The translations under genes were made by a program, and so were the position numbers. Source: Pararhizobium mangrovi (lineage in GTDB: Bacteria; Pseudomonadota; Alphaproteobacteria; Rhizobiales; Rhizobiaceae). Taken from it: DNA of 64,000 nt. The DNA is taken from NCBI RefSeq assembly GCF_006516965.1, contig NZ_VHLH01000019.1, positions 36,363-100,362 on the forward strand. Direction: 5' to 3'. Under the pieces are notes generated by a model. It was not told where the DNA came from. It did not search any database and saw nothing but the letters and a program-made list of their open reading frames with translations. Shown here one piece after another: positions 7,990-14,686 of the stretch (position 1 is the stretch's first letter; each line of letters opens with the position of its first letter).

Positions 7990-8454
7990 ATGCGATTGCC
8001 CAAGACCATCCTCACGGCCGCCTGCTGCGCGACGTTGGCTCTGCTCGTCGTCGTGCCCTTCGTGCAGATCGTCCTGCGCTACGTCTTTTCAGCTCCGATC
8101 GTTGGCGCCGAAGAATTCACGCGCTTTCTGCTAATCGTGCTGGTGTTTGCGACCTATCCGCTCGTTGCGGCAGAACACGAAAACATCGTCATGACCGAGT
8201 TCCGCGACGCCATGCCGAGAGCCTTGCGGAAGATGCTCGCGGTCTTGGTCGTCGTAGCATCGACCGCCACGGCGATCTTCATCGCAGCCGTGACTTGGTC
8301 CACCATATTCAAGAACCTGAACAACGCGACCCCGACCTTGAAGATCCCGTTCTGGATCTTTCTCGGCTCTACGTTCTTCGGCTTCGCCGCTACAGGTCTT
8401 GTCCATCTTCTTTCTCTGCGCAATCCGCCGCAGGAAGAGACAACGGTTCTCTGA
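7990..8454 (+). CDS. dctQ: TRAP transporter small permease, DctQ
   Basis: 154 residues with four predicted membrane helices (about 9-30, 45-62, 85-107, 123-145), the standard DctQ topology, and the family-typical FTRFLLIVLVFATYPLVAAE stretch with conserved acidic residues. It is an inner-membrane partner of DctM in the Na+-driven TRAP permease. It follows dctP by 58 bases and is followed by dctM 10 bases later. Confidence 0.9.
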   Translation: MRLPKTILTAACCATLALLVVVPFVQIVLRYVFSAPIVGAEEFTRFLLIVLVFATYPLVAAEHENIVMTEFRDAMPRALRKMLAVLVVVASTATAIFIAAVTWSTIFKNLNNATPTLKIPFWIFLGSTFFGFAATGLVHLLSLRNPPQEETTVL

Positions 8455-8464
8455 GAGGCGAAGC

Positions 8465-9739
8465 ATGGGCTTGATCGTCATTTGCGCCTTCCTGGCGCTG
8501 TTCATCCTCGGCTTCCCGGTCGTCTACGCCATCCTCATCCCTTCGATCGGCTACGTCATGATCGAGGGATTGCCCCTTGGTTTGCTCGCACAACGCATAA
8601 CCTACGCGCTGGACTCGTTTCCTCTGGTCGCCGTTCCGCTCTTTATTTTCGTCGGCAACCTCATGAACTCGTCAGGCATCACCGACAAGATCTTCCGTTT
8701 TGCCGATACGCTGGTCGGCCGCGTCCCGGGCGGACTCGCACAGGTGAACATTTTTTCCAGCCTCATCTTCTCCGGCATGTCCGGCGCGGCACTGGCGGAT
8801 GTCGGCGGGCTCGGACGCATCGAAATCGAGGCGATGCGCAAGAAAGGATTCAGCCTACCGTTCGCGGCTGCGGTCACGGGCGCATCCGCGGTCGTCGGCC
8901 CGATCTTCCCGCCGTCGATCCCGCTCATCGTCTACGGGTCGATCACCAGCGTCTCTATCGTTCAGCTTCTGATTGCTGGCATCGTGCCGGCCATCATCTG
9001 CGTCCTGCTTCTCATGATCACGGCGGCGGTCCTTGCGCTGCGCCACGACATGCCGCGTTCGCCAAGATGGCCTCGCCTGAACGAGATCTGGCGTGATCTG
9101 CTCCCGGCCCTGCCTGCGCTGATCGCGCCGATCCTGATGATCAGCGGGATGCTCGCGGGTATCTTCACGCCGACCGAAGCAGCCGCCGTGACCGCCGTCT
9201 ATGTCCTCCTGATCAGCAGCCTCTTCTATCGCGAGCTCACATGGCAGCATCTGAGCTACGCATTGAAGACCACCGCGCTCAGCACGAGCGCAATCCTCAT
9301 CATCGTCGCCGCAGCCGCGCTTTTCGGCTGGATCCTTTCCGTTGAGCAGGTTCCCCAGGACTTCTCACGCTGGATCCTGGGCGTCAGCAAGAACCCGATC
9401 GTCCTGTTACTGATCGCCAATTTGATTTTCTTCGTGGCGGGCATGTTCCTCGACTCGACGACGGCGACCCTGCTCGTCGTTCCGGTCATCGCCCCTCCCC
9501 TCGTGTTGGCCGGCATCGATCCGGTGCATCTGGGCATCCTCGTCATCTTCAACTTGATGATCGGCCTACTGACACCACCGATGGGCCTTTCGCTCTTCCT
9601 GCTCTGCAACATCGCGAAAGTTTCACTTCGACAGTTGCTCCGCGCCCTGGCGCCCTTCTATATCCCGCTGCTTGCCACGCTCGCCATCATCACGTTCGCG
9701 GACAGCGTCGTGCTCTGGCTACCCAGTATGCTTCGTTGA
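8465..9739 (+). CDS. dctM: TRAP transporter large permease, DctM
   Basis: 424 residues, about 12 membrane helices, the transport subunit of the TRAP system. Family signatures include GMSGAALADVGGLGRIEIEA, the ASAVVGPIFPPSIPLIVYGS region (Na+ and substrate elements), FTPTEAAAV, and GLLTPPMGLSLFL near the C-terminus. I chose the ATG at 8465 rather than an upstream in-frame codon inside dctQ because GAGAGGCGA precedes it and the first membrane helix starts immediately. It is cotranscribed with dctP and dctQ. Confidence 0.93.
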   Translation: MGLIVICAFLALFILGFPVVYAILIPSIGYVMIEGLPLGLLAQRITYALDSFPLVAVPLFIFVGNLMNSSGITDKIFRFADTLVGRVPGGLAQVNIFSSLIFSGMSGAALADVGGLGRIEIEAMRKKGFSLPFAAAVTGASAVVGPIFPPSIPLIVYGSITSVSIVQLLIAGIVPAIICVLLLMITAAVLALRHDMPRSPRWPRLNEIWRDLLPALPALIAPILMISGMLAGIFTPTEAAAVTAVYVLLISSLFYRELTWQHLSYALKTTALSTSAILIIVAAAALFGWILSVEQVPQDFSRWILGVSKNPIVLLLIANLIFFVAGMFLDSTTATLLVVPVIAPPLVLAGIDPVHLGILVIFNLMIGLLTPPMGLSLFLLCNIAKVSLRQLLRALAPFYIPLLATLAIITFADSVVLWLPSMLR

Positions 9740-9770
9740 GCTTCCCATCGATTTGCAAGGGACTTCAAAT

Positions 9771-10217
9771 ATGCGCATCGTCATCGGATCCGACCACGCC
9801 GGCTTTCCTCTCAAGGCAGCGATCTGCGAGCACGTCGCGGCGCTCGGCCACGAAGTCGAGGACGTCGGTTCCCATACGCCCGATCCCGTCGACTTTCCCG
9901 ACATCGCAAAGGCGGTTACCGAGGCAGTCGTGTCGGGCGAGGCCGACCGTGGCTTGATGGTATGCGGAACCGGGGTCGGTGCCGCGATCGCCGCCAACAA
10001 GGTCAGGGGCATCCGCGCGGCGGTCTGTCACGATATCCATTCCGCGCATCAATCGGTCGAGCACGACAACGTCAACGTCATGTGCCTCGGCGCGCAGATC
10101 GTCGGCTCTTGGCTCGCCAAGGATCTGGTCGAGAGCTACCTGAACGCCGAATTTGCTACTGACGAGGAATTCCGTCGCCGCGTCGACAAACTCACCAAAA
10201 TGGATGAAGAGCGTTAG
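9771..10217 (+). CDS. rpiB: RpiB/LacAB-family sugar-phosphate isomerase
   Basis: 148 residues, exactly the family size. Motifs: GSDHAG at the N-terminus (phosphate/substrate loop), the catalytic Cys in MVCGTGVGAAIAANK (the enolising base of RpiB), and CHDIHSA (His for ring opening). RpiB-type enzymes interconvert ribulose- and ribose-5-phosphate, allose phosphate or erythrulose phosphates. In this operon, behind a TRAP transporter and GntR regulator, a catabolic isomerase of a sugar or tetritol derivative is more likely than a housekeeping role. The start is at 9771, with AAGGGA eight bases upstream. No kinase or dehydrogenase of the pathway is nearby, which is odd. Confidence 0.88.
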   Translation: MRIVIGSDHAGFPLKAAICEHVAALGHEVEDVGSHTPDPVDFPDIAKAVTEAVVSGEADRGLMVCGTGVGAAIAANKVRGIRAAVCHDIHSAHQSVEHDNVNVMCLGAQIVGSWLAKDLVESYLNAEFATDEEFRRRVDKLTKMDEER

Positions 10218-10236
10218 CCGACTGGCAATGTCGGCT
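10216..10236 (+). terminator. Stem-loop after rpiB, possible terminator
   Basis: AGCCGAC (10216-10222) and GTCGGCT (10230-10236) form a 7-bp stem with a 7-base loop overlapping the stop codon of rpiB. The following TTCAGT is only weakly T-rich. Confidence 0.4.
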
Positions 10237-10407
10237 TTCAGTAACAGCAAATTAGCCTCTGAACGACCGGACGCAGGGCGCGTTGCCGATCGTCCGCTTT
10301 GACCGGTTCGAACGGCAGCTTCCGTTGGGACCGGGCGTTCAGCGCGGACTGGTGAACGACTGACATTGGGTCGATTCGCAACTTCGCTAGCGCGAGAAAG
10401 GCGGCGA

Positions 10408-11337
10408 TCACGCGCCGCCTCCTCTCCGAAAATCGAACAGCGGGATGCCGAGCTTGCGGGCCTTGTCGGCGAGGTTGTCGGAGATGCCGGAGCCCGGAAA
10501 TACCACGACTCCGATCGGCAGGACGTCGAGCAGCGCATCGTTGCGCTTGAACGGTGCCGCCTTGGCGTGGCGGGTCCAGTCGGGCTTGAACGCGATCTGC
10601 GCGACCTTGCGCGCATCGGCCCAGCAGGCGGCGATCTTCTCGGCGCCTTTCGGCGATCCGCCGTGGAGCAGCACCATGTCGGGATGCTTGGCATAGACGC
10701 GGTCGAGCGCGGCCCAGATCGCTGGATGATCGGTGCAGTCGATCCCGCCGGTGAAGCCGATCTTCGGTCCGGCGGGAAGCATCACCTCGGTCTCGGCGCG
10801 CTTGCGGGCAGCGATGAAGTCGCGGCTGTCGATCATCGCTGCGGTGAGCGCCTTGCGGTTGACCATCGACCCGGAACGCGGTCGCCAGGGTGAACCGGTG
10901 CGGGTCTCGTAATGATCGGCGGCTAGGTCGCGCATCGCTTCGAAGGCGTTGCGGCGTTCGATCAGGGTCAGGCCCTCGGCGAGCAGCCGTTCGAGTTCGA
11001 CCGATTTGACCTCGGAGCCGTCCTGCTCGCGCTGCATGCGCTTCTGCGCCTGCTCATTGGTGTCGAGTTCGCGCTCGATCCGGTCGGCCGCGCGGTGGAA
11101 AATGGAAACGGTCGACCAGAGGAGATCGTCGAGATCGGGTTCGAGGCGGGTGTCCTCGAACATCGCACCCAGCGCGTCGAAGATGTCGGCGATCGCGCCG
11201 GTGACGATGTGCGCTTCGGGCAGCGGTCGCGGGTCCGGTTCGTCCTGGAACGGGCGGTGGCCGTATAGCTGGAGTTCGTCGAGAAGCGTCGCGGTCGGCG
11301 ATGCGTGATGCTCGGGTTCGCGGGTGTCGTTCGTCAT
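10408..11337 (-). CDS. DUF2493 (SLOG superfamily) protein
   Basis: 309 residues. About residues 1-180 are charged and helical without known domain. From about 185 the DUF2493 domain appears: GPKIGFTGG, HPDMVLLHGGSPKGAEKIAACWA, and IGVVVFPGSGISDNLADKAR. This is a Rossmann-like SLOG fold that in relatives binds nucleotides or nucleotide-derived signals. DUF2493 genes are common on plasmids and conjugative elements of alphaproteobacteria, with no defined role. The start at ATG 11337 was chosen because the 47 codons before it are compositionally odd (poly Arg/Ala). It is last of the minus-strand block DUF932-ParB-Toprim-DUF2493. A hairpin CCGGGAT-GACA-ATCCCGG at 11421-11438 lies in its leader. 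Confidence 0.8.
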   Translation of the reverse strand: MTNDTREPEHHASPTATLLDELQLYGHRPFQDEPDPRPLPEAHIVTGAIADIFDALGAMFEDTRLEPDLDDLLWSTVSIFHRAADRIERELDTNEQAQKRMQREQDGSEVKSVELERLLAEGLTLIERRNAFEAMRDLAADHYETRTGSPWRPRSGSMVNRKALTAAMIDSRDFIAARKRAETEVMLPAGPKIGFTGGIDCTDHPAIWAALDRVYAKHPDMVLLHGGSPKGAEKIAACWADARKVAQIAFKPDWTRHAKAAPFKRNDALLDVLPIGVVVFPGSGISDNLADKARKLGIPLFDFRRGGGA

Positions 11338-11615
11338 GGTGGTAGGCCCTTTCGGATCGGCCGCGCCCATCGCGGCCTTCGCAAGGCGACGAAGAGCGCA
11401 GGCGGCCCGGCCCTGCACCGCCGGGATGACAATCCCGGACGGCCGCAGCGGCAGCGAAGGACGGCGCAGGCGCGCCATTTTGGCTCGCGATGCAAAGGGC
11501 GCTCGCGTCCGGCGGAAAATGGTGTGCCGCAGTCGTTGCCGGGCCGGGCCGCTTGCGGTCCGATCGCCCTCTCGAGAAGGCCGTGGGCGCGCCCCGCATC
11601 GCCAAGGCGTACCGA

Positions 11616-12701
11616 TCAGGCGATCATCCGCTTGCCGGAATTCGCTGTCCGCGCTTCCCTTGCCGGCGTCCAGAACCGTGCGACGTCTTCCGGTACCAGC
11701 TGTGGCCGGATCCAGTCCGCCAGCGCGCCGACGCCGAACGCGCGCAGATCGTCGTTGAAGTCGTCAAGTTCGGGGATAAGCTGCACCGCCTCGATCCCCG
11801 CCTCGACCGCTCGTTCGATCAGGGTTCGCGCCGCGCCGATGCCTGCCGCATCATCATCCCGTGCGATATAGAGCCGACGCAGACCGGCGGGGAAGTCGAT
11901 GGCGGTAAGATGGTTGGCGGAAAGCGCTGCCGCCATCGGCATGGTCGGCAGGACCTGTCTTAGGGACAGCAGTGTCTCGATGCCTTCGCCGGCGACCATG
12001 ACGTCATTTACGGGCCCGAACCGGACGGCGTTGCCGAGAAGGTCCCCCATCGCACGCCTCGGCGTCGACACCGGCGCCTTGTCCCCACCGCCGAGCGCGA
12101 GCCACGTGCGCTGTACGCCGGTGAGATGACCGCCGGGTCCGGTGACGGCGGCGATCATCGCGGGCCAGGCGTCGCGAACCCGGGCGCGCTGATCGGCTTT
12201 GTCGCCGCGATACCAGCAACGCGGATGGAAGCGCAGCGAACGGCACTGGCGCAGGTCCGTTATCCCCCGTTCGTGCAGATAAGTCTCCGCGAGCGTGCCT
12301 GCGATCGGCTGCGCCATCGCGAACAGGCGGCGCGCCGCCTCGGGCGATCCGCTTGGTGCCGGTGGCGGCTTGCGCCGGGGTTCACGTGTTTCCGGCTCGG
12401 GCAAGGCGAGGAACCGCCGAGCCTCGTCGAGCGTGTCGGCGAAACCGGCAGTCCGCCGGTTGGCGGCGATGAGATCGAGAAGGTCGCCATGCTCGCCGGT
12501 GGCGGCATCGGTCCATTTGCCGGCGGGCTTGTCGGCGCTGTCGGACCAGAGCCGGACATAGAGGCTTCGGCCGGGCGTGTTATCGACGTCGCCCACTAGC
12601 CAGTAGCGCCCATGACGACGCCCGTTCGATAGATAGTGCCGGCAGACCGCCTCGGCCCGGTCGGCCAGACGACGCGCCAGATCGGCGGCTAGTGATTCCA
12701 T
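11616..12701 (-). CDS. Toprim-domain protein, plasmid/ICE primase-like
   Basis: 361 residues. The C-terminal half has a Toprim fold: the catalytic Glu in EGIETLLS (about residue 239) and the DDD metal motif in YIARDDDAAG (about 282-284). The N-terminal part (RHGRYWLVGDVDNTPGRSL, WTDAATGEHGDLLDLI) matches the accessory region of plasmid-type primase/helicase-like Toprim proteins. It may act as a primase or nucleic-acid nicking/sealing enzyme for the mobile element. The ATG at 12701 has AAGGAG nine bases upstream. A strong intrinsic terminator (12723-12753) sits about 30 bases before the start codon, which is unusual. Family function is unproven. Confidence 0.8.
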   Translation of the reverse strand: MESLAADLARRLADRAEAVCRHYLSNGRRHGRYWLVGDVDNTPGRSLYVRLWSDSADKPAGKWTDAATGEHGDLLDLIAANRRTAGFADTLDEARRFLALPEPETREPRRKPPPAPSGSPEAARRLFAMAQPIAGTLAETYLHERGITDLRQCRSLRFHPRCWYRGDKADQRARVRDAWPAMIAAVTGPGGHLTGVQRTWLALGGGDKAPVSTPRRAMGDLLGNAVRFGPVNDVMVAGEGIETLLSLRQVLPTMPMAAALSANHLTAIDFPAGLRRLYIARDDDAAGIGAARTLIERAVEAGIEAVQLIPELDDFNDDLRAFGVGALADWIRPQLVPEDVARFWTPAREARTANSGKRMIA

Positions 12702-13060
12702 GACGGCAAACTCCTTACGCAAGAAAAAGGGCCCGCCGTTGCCGGCGAGCCCAGGGCAGCATGTGGTCGGTCACGGATCGACCGCGTTCGGGGGAGCCTT
12801 CGTCGCGGTCGACGCATCGTCGGATATCGGCACGGTCGTGACCATGACCGTTGTGCAGCCCGCAGCCGCCGATTGTGCGATGACGCTGCTGCGGTAGCCG
12901 ATTACAGAAATTGAGGGCGGCTAACCCTATCAACGAGGTCTATATCGTTACAGTCAATGCAAGGGCCGGAACCGCGTGGGAAGGTGACTGACCGGTTGCG
13001 GATTGATGAAGTGCAAAGCGAATGGCACTCCGCGTGGAACGTGTCTCCGAGCACATGGCG
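12702..13060. other. Gap between Toprim and TetR genes
   Basis: 359 bases without a recognised gene. On the minus strand it holds the strong terminator 12723-12753 (listed separately) and a 9-bp inverted repeat TCGACCGCG (12778-12786) / CGCGGTCGA (12804-12812). From about 12900 to 13060 composition becomes more AT-rich, possibly one edge of the DNA carrying the TetR/SDR pair. Confidence 0.5.
12723..12753 (-). terminator. Intrinsic terminator immediately before the Toprim gene
   Basis: Read on the minus strand: GGGCTCGCCG-GCAA-CGGCGGGCCC followed by TTTTTCTT, a 10-bp stem with one G-T pair, a GNRA tetraloop and a clear T-run. It ends about 30 bases before the Toprim ATG, leaving little room for a promoter between them, so it could be a leader attenuator rather than only the end of an upstream transcript. 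Confidence 0.85.
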
Positions 13061-13648
13061 CTAACCTGATTCAAATCGCATCACGTCAAACGCGCGGCGA
13101 AGTTCCGCGCCGGGGTGTGATTGCCGGTCGCCCTCCAGCCAGCGCTCGTTGACGATCCGCCAGGCGCCGATCACCGTTGCCGCGATGATCCGCGCTTCCA
13201 GCGTTTTGCCTGCGCCCAAGTGAGGGCTGATCATCGCGGCGGCCGCGGACTCTATCGCTGCGTATTTTTCAAGATTTCGAGCCCGCAAGTTCGGGTTCTC
13301 GACCAGCAGATTGGAAAGATCGAGCGCACGCTGGCGCGGCATCTCATCGACGAAGGAAAGCACGGCATGCGCCAGTGCGCGGTCTGGCCGCTCCATTTCC
13401 AGCGTTTCAGCCAATCGAACCATAAGATCATCGAGGATAGTATCCTGGTATGCGAGCGCGATGCCCTCCTTGCCGCCGAAATGCCGAAACAGCGTCCGGC
13501 GCGCAACCCCGGAAGCGGTAGCGATATCGGCCATCGTGGTGGGTTCGAAGCCTTGTTGCGCGAACAAATCATAGGCGGCTTCAAGCACCTTGGTTCGCAT
13601 ACGCCCATGCCGCTGGCTGATCGAGTTCATTGGTCCAGCACCTGCCAT
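13061..13648 (-). CDS. TetR-family transcriptional regulator
   Basis: 195 residues. The N-terminal TetR_N domain covers about 18-64 (VLEAAYDLFAQQGFEPTTM, ASGVARRTLFRHFGGKEGI), followed by a helical ligand domain (about 80-190). It is divergent from the SDR gene at 13797 with a 148-bp gap that contains two palindromes of the expected size (13717-13730, 13749-13763). It is very likely the repressor of that SDR and of itself. Start at ATG 13648, with a second ATG six codons later as an alternative. Codon and base use look less GC-rich than the ParB and Toprim genes on either side, which supports insertion of this pair into the block. Confidence 0.9.
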   Translation of the reverse strand: MAGAGPMNSISQRHGRMRTKVLEAAYDLFAQQGFEPTTMADIATASGVARRTLFRHFGGKEGIALAYQDTILDDLMVRLAETLEMERPDRALAHAVLSFVDEMPRQRALDLSNLLVENPNLRARNLEKYAAIESAAAAMISPHLGAGKTLEARIIAATVIGAWRIVNERWLEGDRQSHPGAELRRAFDVMRFESG

Positions 13649-13716
13649 TGCTCTCGCCTACGGGCGTCGTCGGTGACGGGCAAGTAAGCTTCCGGACCGG
13701 CATATTAGCGAAATTC

Positions 13717-13730
13717 TGGGACTGATCCCA
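13717..13730. promoter_or_regulatory. Palindromic operator 1 of the TetR/SDR pair
   Basis: TGGGA-CTGA-TCCCA, inverted repeat with 5-base arms. It shares TGG.ACTGA with operator 2, 19 bases to the right. Position between divergent start codons suggests TetR binding. Confidence 0.6.
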
Positions 13731-13748
13731 AACTCCGGTTGCAAAATA

Positions 13749-13763
13749 TGGCACTGAGTGCCA
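13749..13763. promoter_or_regulatory. Palindromic operator 2 of the TetR/SDR pair
   Basis: TGGCACTGAGTGCCA is a perfect 15-bp palindrome with 7-base arms and a central G, 33 bases before the SDR start. Size and symmetry are typical of a TetR-dimer site. Confidence 0.75.
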
Positions 13764-13796
13764 GTTCTGATGAGGCATTGAAGAAGGAGATGTGGA

Positions 13797-14549
13797 ATGG
13801 CGCGTCTGGCGGGCAAAGTTGCTGTAATCACCGGTGGCAGCAGTGGGATCGGCGCGGCATCTGCGCGGCTGTTCTACAAAGAGGGTGCCCGCGTCGCGGT
13901 GTTCGCCCGCGGCGAAGCGGAGCTGCAGCGGGTTGTCGCAGATTTCGGAGAGAACGGACTGGCCATTGCAGGCGACGTATCACGGATGGCCGATCTCGAC
14001 CGGTTGTTCAACGCCGTGCATGATCGGTTCGGTCGGATAGATGTGCTGTTCGCAAATGCCGGGATGAACAATCCGGTCGATACCGTCGTCGACATGAGCG
14101 AAGAAGGATACGACCGAACCTTCGCCGTTAATGCGAAAGGCGTCTATTTTACCGTTCAGAAGGCTGTGCCCCATCTGAAAGACCCGGCCTCTATCATTCT
14201 GACCTCATCGGTCGGCCATACAAAAGGTTGGCCCGGCAACACCGTCTATGCTGCGACCAAGGCCGCAATCCGCGCGTTTGCGCGCGGCATGTCGGGCGAG
14301 TTGGTCGATCGGGGGGTGCGCGTGAACGTCCTGAGCCCTGGCCCAACCGAAACCGACGTCTTCTCGCCGGATGACATTCCGCAGGAAAAGCTCGGCGAGA
14401 TGAAGCAGGGCGTCATCGCGTCGCTCCCGGTTGGACGTATCGCCGAACCGGACGAGATTGCCCGCGCTGCCTTGTTCCTTGCATCGGATGATTCATCCTT
14501 CATGCTGGGCAGCGAACTTGCAGTGGATGGTGGTCTGACCCAGCTTTGA
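13797..14549 (+). CDS. Short-chain dehydrogenase, glucose-dehydrogenase-like branch
   Basis: 250 residues, classical SDR. TGGSSGIG (12-19) is the NAD(P) loop; NAG follows at about 88; catalytic Ser in ILTSSVGH, Tyr/Lys in YAATK; PGPTETD and the C-terminal FMLGSELAVDGGLTQL are typical of 3-oxoacyl reductase/glucose dehydrogenase-like members. AAGGAG lies eight bases upstream of the ATG. It is divergent from, and probably repressed by, the TetR at 13061-13648. Substrate unknown; such TetR-SDR pairs often respond to and reduce reactive carbonyls or quinones, which here is inference. Confidence 0.9.
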   Translation: MARLAGKVAVITGGSSGIGAASARLFYKEGARVAVFARGEAELQRVVADFGENGLAIAGDVSRMADLDRLFNAVHDRFGRIDVLFANAGMNNPVDTVVDMSEEGYDRTFAVNAKGVYFTVQKAVPHLKDPASIILTSSVGHTKGWPGNTVYAATKAAIRAFARGMSGELVDRGVRVNVLSPGPTETDVFSPDDIPQEKLGEMKQGVIASLPVGRIAEPDEIARAALFLASDDSSFMLGSELAVDGGLTQL

Positions 14550-14651
14550 AGAGCTAATCGGGGCGGCGCTCTGTGAGCGGCTGCTTTCGAGACCTACTAG
14601 TGACGGCGGGAACGACCGATATGGGACGCTTAAGCCGACGGACAGCTCGAG

Positions 14652-14675
14652 GCGGGGCAGCAGAAACCGCCCCGC
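14652..14675 (-). terminator. Hairpin after ParB-like gene, weak terminator
   Basis: GCGGGGC (14652-14658) and GCCCCGC (14669-14675) form a 7-bp stem 12 bases beyond the ParB-like stop. No T-run follows on the minus strand, so termination is uncertain. Confidence 0.4.
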
Positions 14676-14686
14676 AGGTTCGAACG

